A DNA stretch of 64,000 nucleotides from Tateyamaria omphalii (GTDB lineage Bacteria; Pseudomonadota; Alphaproteobacteria; Rhodobacterales; Rhodobacteraceae), in contig NZ_CP019312.1 of assembly GCF_001969365.1 (NCBI RefSeq), positions 2,604,001 to 2,668,000 of the forward strand, in the 5' to 3' direction. The stretch's first letter is position 1. Each line of letters begins with the position of its first letter. The position numbers and the translations under genes are program-made. This document shows positions 37,864 through 47,590 of the stretch, one piece after another. The notes beneath the pieces are model-generated. The model saw nothing but the letters and a program-made list of their open reading frames with translations. It did not search any database and had not been told where the DNA came from.

Positions 37864-38283
37864 TTATTCTTCTGCCGCATCCTCGGCAGCGACGCGGGCC
37901 TTGTCGGCGGCACCCTTGGCGTCGCGGTCGCGGTCCACGAACTCGATGATCGCCATGGGCGCCATATCACCGTAGCGGAAGCCAGCCTTGAGGACGCGGA
38001 TGTACCCACCCTGACGCTCGGCATAGCGCGGGCCCAACACGTCAAAGAGCTTGGCGACGTATTGCTCTTCTTTCAGCTTGGATGCGGCCTGGCGGCGGGC
38101 GTGCAGATCGCCGCGCTTGGCCAGCGTGACCAGCTTTTCGACGATGGGTTTCAGTTCCTTGGCCTTGGGCAAGGTTGTCTTGATCTGCTCATGTTCGATG
38201 AGCGAGCCTGCCATGTTCGCGAACAGAGCCTTGCGGTGCTCATGTGTCCGGTTCAGGCGGCGGTAACCACGTGCGTGACGCAT
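37864..38283 (-). CDS. rplQ: 50S ribosomal protein L17
   Basis: A 139-residue protein starting [20 protein letters not shown], the canonical L17 start, with an Ala/Glu-rich C-terminal tail. The start at 38283 is fixed by homology; the upstream frame to 38448 is not coding. It follows rpoA by 218 bp. Confidence 0.97.
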   Translation of the reverse strand: MRHARGYRRLNRTHEHRKALFANMAGSLIEHEQIKTTLPKAKELKPIVEKLVTLAKRGDLHARRQAASKLKEEQYVAKLFDVLGPRYAERQGGYIRVLKAGFRYGDMAPMAIIEFVDRDRDAKGAADKARVAAEDAAEE

Positions 38284-38470
38284 TTTCTTGTCTCCTTTTT
38301 GCCCTCTACGGGCTGTTTTGCTTTGTCTGGCCCCGGGTGCGTGCCCGCGGCTCTCCTTGGGGCCGGCACGTTCCGACGGAACGCGCATCTGCCCGGGGTG
38401 GGGTGGCGCGTTGCCCATTGGCAATGCCGCGCAACCCCTTGTTATCACGGCATTTGAAAACGCCGATGTT

Positions 38471-38493
38471 GTAGGGTGGGCAGTCTGCCCACC
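38471..38493 (-). repeat. Stop-adjacent palindrome after rpoA
   Basis: In the sense of rpoA: GGTGGGCA, 3-nt loop, TGCCCACC, then CTAC. It begins 8 nt after the rpoA stop. Member of the hairpin family described in the findings. Confidence 0.8.
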
Positions 38494-38501
38494 ACACGGG
38501 C

Positions 38502-39518
38502 CTAGAAGTTATCTTCGAACTTCTTGGCCAGATCTTCGATGTTGTCCGGCGGCCAGTCCTCGACATCCATGCCAAGGTGCAGACCCATGCCCGACAGCAC
38601 TTCCTTGATCTCGTTCAGCGACTTGCGGCCAAAGTTCGGCGTGCGCAGCATCTCGGCTTCGGTCTTCTGGATCAGATCGCCGATATACACGATGTTGTCG
38701 TTCTTCAGGCAGTTCGCAGACCGGACCGACAGTTCCAGCTCGTCCACTTTCTTCAAGAGAAGCGGGTTGAACTCAAGACCGTCGTCGTCGTCCTGACGCG
38801 AGGCGCTTTCCGGCTCGTCGAAGTTGACGAAGATGCCCAGCTGGTCCTGCAGGATGCGCGCGGCAAAGGCCACGGCATCGTCAGGGCTGATGGAGCCATC
38901 GGTTTCGACCTTCATGGTCAGCTTGTCATAGTCCAGCACCTGGCCCTCGCGGGTGGGCTGCACGTCGTAGCTGACCTTTTTGACGGGCGAATAGATCGCG
39001 TCGATCGGGATCAGGCCGATGGGCGCATCCTCGGGCTTGTTCTTGTCCGCCGAGACATAGCCCTTGCCGGTGTTGACCGTCAGTTCCATGTAGACATCGG
39101 CACCGTCGTCGAGGTGGCAGATGACCAGATCGCGGTTCAGGATCTCGATGCCCGCGGATTCCGAGATGTCACCGGCGGTCACGACACCCGGACCCTTGGC
39201 GGAGATCGACAGGCGCTTGGGCCCTTCGACTTCCATGCGCAGGCTGACCTGCTTGAGGTTCAGGATAATGTCGGTCACGTCTTCGCGCACACCGGCAACG
39301 GATGAAAATTCGTGCAGCACGTTGTCGATCTGCACGGATGTGATGGCCGCGCCCTGCAGCGACGACATCAGCACGCGGCGCAGCGCGTTGCCCATGGTCA
39401 GACCGAAACCGCGCTCCAGCGGTTCGGCAATAACAGTGGCCTGGCGCGCGGGTTCATTGCCCGGCTTGACGTCAAGCTGCTGCGGCTTGATCAGTTCGGC
39501 CCAGTTCTTGTGGATCAT
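38502..39518 (-). CDS. rpoA: RNA polymerase alpha subunit
   Basis: A 338-residue protein with the N-terminal assembly domain ('[21 protein letters not shown]', read in parts) and the C-terminal DNA/activator-binding domain ('[14 protein letters not shown]', '[15 protein letters not shown]'). The ATG at 39518 has GGAGGGAC upstream. Confidence 0.98.
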   Translation of the reverse strand: MIHKNWAELIKPQQLDVKPGNEPARQATVIAEPLERGFGLTMGNALRRVLMSSLQGAAITSVQIDNVLHEFSSVAGVREDVTDIILNLKQVSLRMEVEGPKRLSISAKGPGVVTAGDISESAGIEILNRDLVICHLDDGADVYMELTVNTGKGYVSADKNKPEDAPIGLIPIDAIYSPVKKVSYDVQPTREGQVLDYDKLTMKVETDGSISPDDAVAFAARILQDQLGIFVNFDEPESASRQDDDDGLEFNPLLLKKVDELELSVRSANCLKNDNIVYIGDLIQKTEAEMLRTPNFGRKSLNEIKEVLSGMGLHLGMDVEDWPPDNIEDLAKKFEDNF

Positions 39519-39631
39519 GCGTCCCTCCATTCCTGTCCGCGTGCCATGTCCCAACATGCAGACGCCCGAGGTTTCAAAAAGCGGTTTGGGGCCGTGCGGA
39601 ACGCAGGCCCCAAAAGATGTTCGATTGTCGC

Positions 39632-40024
39632 TTAGACGCGGCGGCGCTTGGGCGGACGGCAGCCGTTGTGGGCAATCGGCGTCACGTCACGGATGGACGT
39701 GATGTTGAAGCCAACAGCAGCCAGTGCGCGCAGGGCGCTTTCGCGGCCCGAACCGGGGCCCTGCACTTCGACTTCCAGCGTCTTCACACCGTGTTCCTGT
39801 GCCTTGCGGCCCGCGTCTTCGGCGGCCATCTGGGCGGCGTAGGGCGTGGATTTCCGCGAGCCCTTGAAGCCCATGGTGCCGGCAGACGACCACGAAATGG
39901 CGTTGCCCTGCACATCCGAGATCAGGATCTTGGTGTTGTTGAACGACGAATTCACGTGGGCCACGCCCGCCGCGATATTCTTGGAGACCTTGCGCTTACC
40001 CGCGCGCCGTGTGTCACGTGCCAT
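39632..40024 (-). CDS. rpsK: 30S ribosomal protein S11
   Basis: A 130-residue protein with '[18 protein letters not shown]', '[18 protein letters not shown]' and the C-terminal '[18 protein letters not shown]'. Twelve bp after rpsM. Confidence 0.98.
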   Translation of the reverse strand: MARDTRRAGKRKVSKNIAAGVAHVNSSFNNTKILISDVQGNAISWSSAGTMGFKGSRKSTPYAAQMAAEDAGRKAQEHGVKTLEVEVQGPGSGRESALRALAAVGFNITSIRDVTPIAHNGCRPPKRRRV

Positions 40025-40036
40025 GGATGCGCCTCC

Positions 40037-40405
40037 TTATTTCTTCTTGCCGGCAATGGCCTTTGCGGGGCCTTTGCGGGTGCGAGCGTTGGTGCTGGTG
40101 CGCTGACCGCGGACGGGCAGGTTGCGACGGTGGCGCAGGCCACGGTAGCAGCCCAGGTCCATCAGGCGCTTGATGTTCATCTGCGTTTCACGACGCAGGT
40201 CACCTTCGACGGTAAAGTTCTCGTCGATATGCTCGCGGATCTTCAGCACTTCGGCGTCCGACAGCTCGTTCACACGGCGTGTCAGGTCGATGCCGACAGC
40301 TTCACAAATTTTCTGGGCGGAGGTGTTGCCGATACCCGTGATGTAGGTCAGGGCGATCGGAACACGCTTGGCGGTGGGGATGTTGACCCCTGCAATACGT
40401 GCCAC
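40037..40405 (-). CDS. rpsM: 30S ribosomal protein S13
   Basis: A 122-residue protein starting [20 protein letters not shown] and containing '[20 protein letters not shown]'. A promoter candidate about 150 bp upstream suggests it starts its own transcription unit (rpsM-rpsK-rpoA). Confidence 0.98.
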   Translation of the reverse strand: MARIAGVNIPTAKRVPIALTYITGIGNTSAQKICEAVGIDLTRRVNELSDAEVLKIREHIDENFTVEGDLRRETQMNIKRLMDLGCYRGLRHRRNLPVRGQRTSTNARTRKGPAKAIAGKKK

Positions 40406-40507
40406 GTGGGCTTTCCTTCTCGTTGCGGACCCGTCATTCCAGGTCCTTTTTTCACAACATAAGGCCCAAGGATTTTGCCCCCGGGCCTGCCGCTGATCAG
40501 GTGATCC

Positions 40508-40526
40508 GACGGGACGCGTTCCCGTC
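40508..40526 (-). promoter_or_regulatory. Hairpin in the rpsM leader
   Basis: A 7-bp stem (GACGGGA / TCCCGTC) with a 5-nt loop in the long untranslated leader of rpsM. In other bacteria S4 represses this operon through a leader structure; whether this hairpin is related cannot be judged here. Confidence 0.4.
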
Positions 40527-40550
40527 TTTGATTCTCGTTAGAGATGGCGT

Positions 40551-40579
40551 GAGATAGGCCTTGATTAAGGGGGCGTCAA
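40551..40579 (-). promoter_or_regulatory. Candidate promoter for rpsM-rpsK-rpoA
   Basis: On the minus strand: TTGACG, 17 bp, TATCTC. It lies directly downstream of the orphan gene that separates adk from rpsM, giving a leader of roughly 140 nt. Assigned by eye from consensus. Confidence 0.6.
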
Positions 40580-40600
40580 CCCCTTGCTCTCAGCCCGAAC

Positions 40601-41014
40601 CTAGCCGTCGCAAAGTTGGACATCGACCCGAATTGGTTCACCGTCAAGGTTCACGACTAAACGCATTTTTTCTTCCGTCAGTTTAACAACCGCGCTGACT
40701 GCAGTCTTTTTTGATGGTCCACCATAGCGATCAGTGTGGATGTTGCACTGGCTGAGGAAAACAAACAGCGCTCCCAGTTCCAGCTTAGCCCATGTTTCAT
40801 CAAAACGCGCGCGGCACGAGTAGTGAAAACTACCGAACAACAGACCTGTTGCGGAGCCTCGTGTTTTGACTCGAGCCGTTGCCGCCGTTCGACCTTGATG
40901 TTCAACGCGGCTCAAGGTGCACAATTCGGGTGTTTCGGCGAATAGGTCTTCTGCCAATGCATTGCCGGGAAATGCCAAGAACACGAGCCCGAGCGCCAGG
41001 AGCAGCTTGTTCAC
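40601..41014 (-). CDS. Secreted orphan protein inserted between adk and rpsM
   Basis: A 137-residue protein with a clear signal peptide ([21 protein letters not shown], cleavage after residue 21) and four Cys in the mature part (ELCTL, YSCRA, SQCNI, QLCDG), which could form two disulfides. No family recognised. The GTG start overlaps the adk stop (GTGA), so translation is coupled to adk. Its GC content is visibly lower than neighbours, which points to recent acquisition. Real gene status is supported by signal peptide and coupling, not by homology. Confidence 0.7.
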   Translation of the reverse strand: MNKLLLALGLVFLAFPGNALAEDLFAETPELCTLSRVEHQGRTAATARVKTRGSATGLLFGSFHYSCRARFDETWAKLELGALFVFLSQCNIHTDRYGGPSKKTAVSAVVKLTEEKMRLVVNLDGEPIRVDVQLCDG

Positions 41015-41589
41015 CCGTCAAGCACACCCGTGATAGCCGCCTTCACATCCGCGATCTCGCCCAGCCCATCGACCTTCGTCAGCTGACCCTTGGCGTAGTA
41101 ATAGCCGATCAGCGGCGACGTCTTTTTGTAGTACTCCATCAGGCGCACTTTCATCGACTCGGCGTTGTCGTCGGCCCGCACGGGCTGACCTGCCGCGGCA
41201 GCCTCGGCGGCGCGGCCGACGATGCGTTGCACCAGCACCTCGTCATCCACCTCAAGCTCGATCACGGCATCGAGGCTCTCGCCCTGTTCGGCCAACAGAT
41301 CGTTCAGCGCATCGGCCTGCGCCAGCGTGCGGGGGAAGCCGTCGAAGATGAAGCCGTTGGCCTTGACCGTCTCCAATTGTTCGCGGATCAGGCCGATCAC
41401 GATCTCGTCCGTGACCAGCGCGCCGCGCGCCATAACGTCGGCCACGATCTGGCCCATCTCGGTCCCGCTTTCCTTGGCCGCGCGCAGCATGTCGCCCGTC
41501 GACAGTTGCACCATGCCGCGCTCTTCCACCAGAAAACGCGCCTGCGTTCCCTTGCCCGCGCCCGGCGGGCCCAAGAGAATAATGTTCAT
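41011..41589 (-). CDS. adk: Adenylate kinase (short-LID type)
   Basis: A 192-residue enzyme with P-loop '[11 protein letters not shown]' (7-17), 'STGDMLRAA' and '[13 protein letters not shown]'. The LID region ('[18 protein letters not shown]') is short and lacks zinc-binding cysteines. It follows secY by 24 bp. Confidence 0.96.
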   Translation of the reverse strand: MNIILLGPPGAGKGTQARFLVEERGMVQLSTGDMLRAAKESGTEMGQIVADVMARGALVTDEIVIGLIREQLETVKANGFIFDGFPRTLAQADALNDLLAEQGESLDAVIELEVDDEVLVQRIVGRAAEAAAAGQPVRADDNAESMKVRLMEYYKKTSPLIGYYYAKGQLTKVDGLGEIADVKAAITGVLDG

Positions 41590-41613
41590 CAGCTGTCCCC
41601 TCCCTATGCCGCT

Positions 41614-42978
41614 TTAGCGGCGCACAGGGCTCCGTTTGCGGCGGGTCTTGTTGCCCTTACCGCGCAGTTGCGATTTCTCAATCAGACCTTCGTACTGGTG
41701 CGCCAGCAGATGGCTTTGAACCTGCTGGATCGTGTCCATCGTCACCGACACCACGATCAGCACCGACGTGCCGCCAAAGTAGAACGGAATGGCAAACTCA
41801 CCGCGTAGGATTTCCGGCAGCAGACAGACCAGCGCCAGATAGGCCGAGCCCAGAACAAGCACGCGGTTCACCACGTATTCCAGGTATTCGGCGGTGCGCT
41901 TGCCCGGACGGATGCCGGGGACAAAGCCGTTCTGGTTCTTCAGGTTCTCGGCCACGTCATCGGGTTTGAAGCTGACATTGAACGTGTAGAAATAGGCAAA
42001 GAACACGATCATCGCCGCAAAGAAGAGCAGGTACAGCGGCTGTCCGGGCCCGAAATTGGCCAAGAGCCATGACATGATCGGACTGGTCGAACCGCCCGAG
42101 AAGGTCGAGATGGTCACCGGCAACAACAGCAGGGACGAGGCAAAGATCGCCGGGATCACGCCTGCCGGGTTCACCTTGACCGGCAGGTCGGATTTGCCGC
42201 CGTCATAGACCTTCATCCCCACCTGACGGCGGGGGTACTGGATGTGGATCTTACGCAGGGCGCGTTCCATGAACACCACAAAGGTGATGGTGACGATGAC
42301 CATCACGATCACACCCACGATGATCGCGGGGCTCAGTGCGCCGGAGCGACCGGAGGCAAAGAACTGCGCCAGCGCCGCCGGCACCTCGGCGATGATGCCG
42401 ACGAAGATGATCAGCGAAATACCGTTGCCGATGCCGCGTGCCGTGATCTGCTCACCCAGCCACATCAGGAACATGGTGCCGCCCACAAGGGTGATCAGGC
42501 ACGAAATGCGGAAGAACATGCCCGGATCGGTCACCAGGTCACCGGATTCCAGCGACACGGCCAGCCCGTAGGCCTGCAAGGTCGCCAGCGCCACGGTGCC
42601 GTACCGCGTATACTGATTGATCTTCTTGCGCCCCTGCTCGCCCTCTTTCTTGAGCTGCTCCAGCTTGGGCACCATCGAGGTCAGAAGCTGCACGATGATC
42701 GAGGCAGAGATATAGGGCATGATGCCCAGGGCAAAGATACCCATCCGGCCCAGCGCACCACCGGTGAACATGGACACCATGCCGCCAATGCCCTGACCGG
42801 CGCTTTCCATGAACTCCCGCAGGGCGGCACCGTCAATGCCGGGCACCGGGATAAAGGTGCCAAGGCGGTAGACGATCAGCAGACCGAGGGTAAACAGGAT
42901 GCGGTTGCGCAGGTCGGTGGCCTTGCCTAGAGCGCTCCAGCTCGTGTTGGCGGCCATATTCTCGACGGCAGATACCAT
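41614..42978 (-). CDS. secY: Protein translocase subunit SecY
   Basis: A 454-residue, ten-helix translocon channel: 'YRLGTFIPVPGID', 'GIGNGISLIIFVGI', 'LPVKVNPAGVIPAIFASS', 'GFVPGIRPGKRTAEYL'. Ends in a Lys/Arg-rich tail. Standard position between rplO and adk. Confidence 0.97.
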   Translation of the reverse strand: MVSAVENMAANTSWSALGKATDLRNRILFTLGLLIVYRLGTFIPVPGIDGAALREFMESAGQGIGGMVSMFTGGALGRMGIFALGIMPYISASIIVQLLTSMVPKLEQLKKEGEQGRKKINQYTRYGTVALATLQAYGLAVSLESGDLVTDPGMFFRISCLITLVGGTMFLMWLGEQITARGIGNGISLIIFVGIIAEVPAALAQFFASGRSGALSPAIIVGVIVMVIVTITFVVFMERALRKIHIQYPRRQVGMKVYDGGKSDLPVKVNPAGVIPAIFASSLLLLPVTISTFSGGSTSPIMSWLLANFGPGQPLYLLFFAAMIVFFAYFYTFNVSFKPDDVAENLKNQNGFVPGIRPGKRTAEYLEYVVNRVLVLGSAYLALVCLLPEILRGEFAIPFYFGGTSVLIVVSVTMDTIQQVQSHLLAHQYEGLIEKSQLRGKGNKTRRKRSPVRR

Positions 42979-43094
42979 GCGGGCATGTTCCTTTATGGCG
43001 AAACGCCGCCCAATACCGTTTTTCGGCGGGCGGCGTGGAAAAACTAGAGACTATGTAAGCCGCTCGCGCGCGGCTCACAAGACATCAAACTGGC

Positions 43095-43565
43095 TTACTC
43101 GGCGGCCGCCGCGGTTGTGGTCAGCGACCCACCCGCTTTTTCAACGGCTTCCACAGCGGATTTCGACGCACCAGTCACGGCAAGTTCAACTTTCGTGGTG
43201 ATCTCGCCCTTGGCCAGAACGCGGATACCGTCCAGCTTGCGGCGCACCAGACCGGAGGCAATCAGCGCGTCCTCGTCGATGGCCTTGCCCGCGTCGATCT
43301 TGCCCGCGTCGATGAATTTCTGGATCAGGCCCAGGTTCACAACGGCAAATGCCTTGCGGTTCGGCTTGTTGAAGCCGCGCTTGGGCAGACGTTGATAGAG
43401 CGGCATCTGGCCGCCTTCGTAGCCGTTGATGGCCACACCCGAACGGGATTTCTGACCCTTGATACCACGGCCACCCATCTTGCCGGTGCCGGAGCCCGGA
43501 CCACGGCCCACGCGCTTGCGCGGTTTGGTTGCGCCGGGATTGTCGCGCAGTTCATTCAGTTTCAT
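43095..43565 (-). CDS. rplO: 50S ribosomal protein L15
   Basis: A 156-residue protein beginning [20 protein letters not shown] with the '[12 protein letters not shown]' glycine/basic region. The start at 43565 has GGAGAAGC upstream. Because rpmD is separated from it by four kb and a terminator, it needs its own promoter. Confidence 0.97.
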   Translation of the reverse strand: MKLNELRDNPGATKPRKRVGRGPGSGTGKMGGRGIKGQKSRSGVAINGYEGGQMPLYQRLPKRGFNKPNRKAFAVVNLGLIQKFIDAGKIDAGKAIDEDALIASGLVRRKLDGIRVLAKGEITTKVELAVTGASKSAVEAVEKAGGSLTTTAAAAE

Positions 43566-43877
43566 ATCGCTTCTCCTTTGCCGGATGTGCCCCACGAAGC
43601 GTGAACGGGACAACCACGGCGTTTCTTGGTTTTGATTCTCGCGGCGCACGGCGCCACTGGGGGCGTATAGACGCCGCGCGGCAGCGGATCAAGCCCATGC
43701 AGTGCGCGGCCACACCACCCGCATCGGGAGTATGGCAAGAGTAAGGAATACCGGACTGATCAGGGCGCCGCATCCCTGATACACGGGTCCGTATAGTCTT
43801 GGCCGCGCGCATTCAGCGGCACCCGTATTTCACGATCCGCATCCACCCGGATGCACTATTTTTGGAGAAGTCATTTG
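43566..43877. other. Divergent region between rplO and a membrane-protein gene
   Basis: This 312-bp gap holds the rplO promoter candidate and a Shine-Dalgarno (GGAGAAG) for the plus-strand gene at 43878. No additional gene or RNA was recognised. Confidence 0.6.
43664..43692 (-). promoter_or_regulatory. Candidate promoter for rplO-secY-adk
   Basis: On the minus strand: TTGATC, 17 bp, TATACG, about 95 bp before the rplO ATG. The -10 hexamer is identical to that of the candidate rpmC promoter. Confidence 0.65.
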
Positions 43878-44522
43878 ATGGACGCGCTTTTGCAAGGCGG
43901 CGGGCCGGTCCGCCTGTTCGGTCTGGCCTCCGCCTTGCTCAGTATTTACGCCTTCTACCCTTACGCGCGGGATGTCCTGCGCGGTCACACCCGGCCGCAG
44001 CGGGCGTGCTGGCTGATCTGGTCGGTTCTGGGCAGCATCGCCTTGATGTCCCAAATCGTGGAAGGGGCGACCGCCTCGCTTTGGTTCGCAGCCATACAAG
44101 TCGGCTGGACCATCGTCATCTTCGGGCTGTCGATCTGGCGCGGTCAGGGCCGGTTTCTGAACCCGGGCGATGAATACATCCTTATTGCGGCCACTCTGGG
44201 TCTGGCCCTGTGGGCGTCAACAGACACCGCAGCCTACGCGCTGGTCATCACCATTTCGATTTCTATGCTCGGCGGGGCCGCAACCATCGCCAAGGCGTAC
44301 CGCGCCCCGGAGACCGAGACGATGTCGACCTGGGTCATCTCATGGCTGGCCGCCCTCTGCGCCATCTGCGCCGTGGGCCATCTGGATTGGGTGCTGCTCG
44401 CTTACCCGCTCTACCTGCTGTGCCTGTATTCCGGCATCGTTCTGGCAATCATGTTGGGCAGGACCCGCGGACATCACGCGATGCTGTCCACCGGGCGCCA
44501 CACCGCCGGTGGGGCGATGTAG
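43878..44522 (+). CDS. PQ-loop/SWEET-like 7-helix membrane protein, copy 1
   Basis: A 214-residue hydrophobic protein with about seven helices. 'YAFYPYARDVLRGHTRPQ' followed by 'RACWLIW' in the first half is echoed by 'TIAKAYRAPETETMSTWVISW' in the second half, a 3+1+3 repeat pattern like PQ-loop or SWEET transporters. Family assignment is inference; no substrate can be given. The start at 43878 has GGAGAAG upstream. A paralog follows 129 bp later on the same strand. Confidence 0.72.
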   Translation: MDALLQGGGPVRLFGLASALLSIYAFYPYARDVLRGHTRPQRACWLIWSVLGSIALMSQIVEGATASLWFAAIQVGWTIVIFGLSIWRGQGRFLNPGDEYILIAATLGLALWASTDTAAYALVITISISMLGGAATIAKAYRAPETETMSTWVISWLAALCAICAVGHLDWVLLAYPLYLLCLYSGIVLAIMLGRTRGHHAMLSTGRHTAGGAM

Positions 44523-44651
44523 AAAAACCGCGCGCGCCTACAAGATATAGCTGTTATCGCGCGATTTTCGGGTATAGTCGGCGCGCATGACACGCCCGAA
44601 TGGGCAGCACAGCAGAACGAAACAGGCCAGCACACCCAATCGGAGCCCCCC

Positions 44652-45347
44652 TTGCTGCACGCCATTGCACAGCATCCTGAGGTCGCGTACCGCGCCGGGC
44701 TGGCCTCTGCCCTGCTCAGCATCTACGCGTTCTGGCCCTATATTCGTGACATTCTGACCAACCAGACCCGGCCAGAACGCGCATCCTGGCTGATCTGGGC
44801 GCTCCTGAGCGCGGTGTCGCTGCTCAGTCAGCTCTATGAAGGGGCCGACCGTTCGCTGGGCTTTGCCGCGATCCAGACGGCGGGCACCATCATCATCTGC
44901 GGCCTGACCTTCTGGAAGACCACACAGTTGCGGTTCAAGACCGAGGACAGTCAGGTCCTGACCGCCACCGCCGTCGGCATCTGGCTTTGGGCCGAGATGG
45001 AAAGTGCCGCCTATTCCCTTTTCGTGACCATCACGATGTCGATGATGGGCGGGCTGCTGACAATGAAAAAGGCGTTTCTCGACCCGCGGTCGGAAACATG
45101 GGCCACATGGGCCGCGTTCTTTGTCTCTGCGCTGCTGGCCGTCGTGGCGGTCGGGCGCGTGGACTGGCTTTTGCTTGCCTACCCGCTCTATGTCATGGCC
45201 CTGTCGGGCGGCGTCATGCTGTGCATGGCCGCCGGTCAGCTGGTGCAGCGCCGAAGCCCCGCCCCGGGCGCACCCGAACATCGCCAGCACCTGACCCTGT
45301 CGGTCATGTCGTTCCAACGGCCGGGTTCGCCCAGCGCGTCGGAGTAA
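44652..45347 (+). CDS. PQ-loop/SWEET-like 7-helix membrane protein, copy 2
   Basis: A 231-residue paralog of the preceding protein: 'GLASALLSIYAFWPYIRDIL', 'TRPERASWLIWALLSAVSLLSQ', then 'MKKAFLDPRSETWATWAAFF' and 'DWLLLAYPLYVMALSGG'. The start is a TTG with CGGAG 6 nt upstream. The 3' end overlaps the convergent isomerase-like gene by 44 bp, and the last 30 residues are hydrophilic. Confidence 0.72.
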   Translation: MLHAIAQHPEVAYRAGLASALLSIYAFWPYIRDILTNQTRPERASWLIWALLSAVSLLSQLYEGADRSLGFAAIQTAGTIIICGLTFWKTTQLRFKTEDSQVLTATAVGIWLWAEMESAAYSLFVTITMSMMGGLLTMKKAFLDPRSETWATWAAFFVSALLAVVAVGRVDWLLLAYPLYVMALSGGVMLCMAAGQLVQRRSPAPGAPEHRQHLTLSVMSFQRPGSPSASE

Positions 45348-45948
45348 AGGGCTGCGCGATCGCACGTTCCAGCAGTGCCAGCCGGTCCTGCCCGTAAAAC
45401 ACCTCTCCCTCCAGCACATATGTCGGTGATCCAAAGACATGCGCCGCCAAGGCCGCCTGCGCGTTGGCCGCATATTGCGCGGCGATCTCGGGCGTGCCCG
45501 CCGTCGCAAAGAGCGCGTCAGCATTATGCCCCAACCCGGCCACGAGGGCGCGCAGCGTCGCCGCGTCGGACAAATCCGCATCATTGCGCCAATGCGCCTC
45601 CAGCACGGCATGCGCCAAAGCATCCACCGCCGCCCCCCGGTCCCCAAGCGCAAGGATCAGATGGCTGGCCAAGGTGTAATCCGCATCGTGGTGCGTCGGG
45701 CGAAAGGACACGACCGGCACGCCGCGCAGCTCTGCCCACCGCTCAATCTCGCGGCCAAAGAAGTAGTCCACATGCGCCTGCGTCCGCTGCCCAAACGGCA
45801 GGCTCCCCTGCGCCTCCACCACCGGCGACAATGGAATGGGCCGATGCACCAGCGTCAGGCCCTGATCGGCACAGATCTGCATCACGCGGGCGGAGCCCAA
45901 ATAGGCAAAGGCGGAATGGGCGGAATAGTAATAGGTCAGATCGGTCAT
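45304..45948 (-). CDS. 2-hydroxychromene-2-carboxylate isomerase-like protein
   Basis: A 214-residue DsbA-fold protein of the HCCA isomerase family: 'YYSAHSAFAYLGSARVMQIC' with the family Ser near residue 12, 'RPIPLSPVVEAQG', and 'VFGSPTYVLEGEVFYGQDRL'. In known pathways these enzymes use glutathione in aromatic degradation; no such pathway genes are nearby, so the role here is unclear. Only minus-strand gene in this accessory segment. Confidence 0.85.
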   Translation of the reverse strand: MTDLTYYYSAHSAFAYLGSARVMQICADQGLTLVHRPIPLSPVVEAQGSLPFGQRTQAHVDYFFGREIERWAELRGVPVVSFRPTHHDADYTLASHLILALGDRGAAVDALAHAVLEAHWRNDADLSDAATLRALVAGLGHNADALFATAGTPEIAAQYAANAQAALAAHVFGSPTYVLEGEVFYGQDRLALLERAIAQPFTPTRWANPAVGTT

Positions 45949-46027
45949 GCAACGCAGGCTAGGGATCAACGCCGCGGCGCACAATCCACCGTTGCGCATG
46001 CACCGGGGCCAATGCCACTCTGCCCCC

Positions 46028-46744
46028 ATGCTCCGCGCCCTCACCCTTGCCGCCGCCCTTGCCAGCGCCCTGCCCGCGCCCGCCACCGCCTGCGCGCGCG
46101 ACGCGATGCTGGTCTTTGACGGCTCGGCCTCCATGGACGAGCTGAGCTTCGACATCTCGCGCAAGACCCGGATCGTGGACGCACGGGCCGCGCTACGCGA
46201 CGCCCTGCCAGACATCACGCCGTTTCGGGACGTGGGCCTGCTGACCTACGGCCCCGGCAGCAACGCAGACAGCTGCGCCAATATCGACCTGCGGTTCGGA
46301 CCACGGGCCGACGCCGCAACCGACATCCTGACGGAAATCGACGCGATGGAGCCGAAGGGGCTGACGGCGCTGGCCGCGTCCGTCCGCGCCGCAGCCGAAG
46401 CGCTCAACCACCGCACCGATCCGGGCATCGTCGTACTGGTCACCGACGGCAATGAGACCTGCGGCGGGCGGCCCTGCGCGCTGGGATCGACCCTCGCGGC
46501 AGAGGCGCACGACCTCACGGTCCACGTGATCGGCTTTCAGGTGGTGGTGGATTTCTTCAGCTGGGACAATCCGGAACAGGTGGATGTGGGCGCGGGCAAC
46601 ACGGTGGCCAAGTGTTTGGCGGACCGGACCGGGGGGCTTTATGTGTCGACCGAGACGGTGGATGAATTGGCGGACGCGCTCAGGGTGACGTTGGGGTGTG
46701 CGTTGATTGGATCAACAATCTTTCGTACTAGGGTGGTTCCCTAG
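46028..46744 (+). CDS. Secreted von Willebrand factor A domain protein
   Basis: A 238-residue protein with a signal peptide (about 1-21) and a VWA domain whose MIDAS site reads DGSAS (31-35), with 'VTDGNETCGGRPC' further on. Probably periplasmic and metal-binding. It is followed 2 bp later by an unrelated low-GC orphan. Start at 46028 is chosen for the signal peptide. Confidence 0.82.
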   Translation: MLRALTLAAALASALPAPATACARDAMLVFDGSASMDELSFDISRKTRIVDARAALRDALPDITPFRDVGLLTYGPGSNADSCANIDLRFGPRADAATDILTEIDAMEPKGLTALAASVRAAAEALNHRTDPGIVVLVTDGNETCGGRPCALGSTLAAEAHDLTVHVIGFQVVVDFFSWDNPEQVDVGAGNTVAKCLADRTGGLYVSTETVDELADALRVTLGCALIGSTIFRTRVVP

Positions 46745-46746
46745 AG

Positions 46747-47520
46747 ATGTTGGTATTGAATTTGTATCTGAAACGTTTTCTGGCGAACGCACCGTTTGGA
46801 ATTTTTTTGGGAGCGTCCATTGCCTCTACTGTGGCGATCCTCTTGGATGCTGAAATTGCGGAGGAATGGAAGCGATGGGGCACCTACGGAGCCACAGCGC
46901 TGGTTTCGTTAATCTCGGCAACACTAGCAGTTGCTGGGGTTCTTTTCACGGTAGATCACCAAACGCAGATTAAAAGGTCGGAGCGCGAAGGCAAAGTTGA
47001 ATCAGCTCGCGCATTCCTGCCAAACGCGCTTTCGCAAATCTGCGAAGTCGCGCGAAAGGGCTTTCATCAGACCTATACCTACAGTTCTACAGGTGTAATT
47101 CGCGCAGCAGTGACACCAACAAGTATTTCAAGTCTTGGCATCCCGGATGAAGCGGTCAGGGTACTTCGTGATTTGTTAGAGAACATCCAAGCCGGACCGG
47201 TTAGAGATCGAATTGCTGGCATTCTGCGTGAACACCAGATCTTGGTTGCTAGAACCAATGGGGTGGCGCACAGAATTGGAAACAGTGTCTCTCCAGAAGA
47301 CTATAGGCATGCTGTTCACTGGGCCTATCTTTATGCACTAGTCGGCAGTCTGTTTGACTATGCAAGAAACGAAACAAATACAATAACATCAAGGGTGACA
47401 GCGAACGACGTGGAAAATGCTCTATCGCATTTTCAGGTTTTTCTTACTCCTAATACGATCACACACTATCGCCCTCACACAGAACTTTACGAAAGGCACT
47501 TTGACCGACGTTTTCCATAA
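46747..47520 (+). CDS. Orphan two-helix membrane protein, low GC
   Basis: A 257-residue protein with two hydrophobic helices near the N-terminus (about 15-33 and 47-68) and a soluble C-terminal domain of about 185 residues without any motif I recognise. The coding sequence is clearly AT-richer than its neighbours, suggesting acquisition. AGGGTGG lies 10 nt before the ATG, and the gene sits 2 bp after the VWA gene. Confidence 0.65.
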   Translation: MLVLNLYLKRFLANAPFGIFLGASIASTVAILLDAEIAEEWKRWGTYGATALVSLISATLAVAGVLFTVDHQTQIKRSEREGKVESARAFLPNALSQICEVARKGFHQTYTYSSTGVIRAAVTPTSISSLGIPDEAVRVLRDLLENIQAGPVRDRIAGILREHQILVARTNGVAHRIGNSVSPEDYRHAVHWAYLYALVGSLFDYARNETNTITSRVTANDVENALSHFQVFLTPNTITHYRPHTELYERHFDRRFP

Positions 47521-47522
47521 CG

Positions 47523-47550
47523 AAAAACGCCCCACCAAAAGGCGGGGCGT
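47523..47550 (-). terminator. Intrinsic terminator after rpmD
   Basis: On the minus strand: ACGCCCCGCC, loop TTTT, GGTGGGGCGT (one mismatch), then a T-run (47523-47527). It closes the rpmC-to-rpmD transcription unit and also lies 3 bp beyond the stop of the convergent orphan gene. Confidence 0.85.
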
Positions 47551-47590
47551 CAAAGTTTGTCATCCGGCACCAGCCGGATATCCGGGGCGT

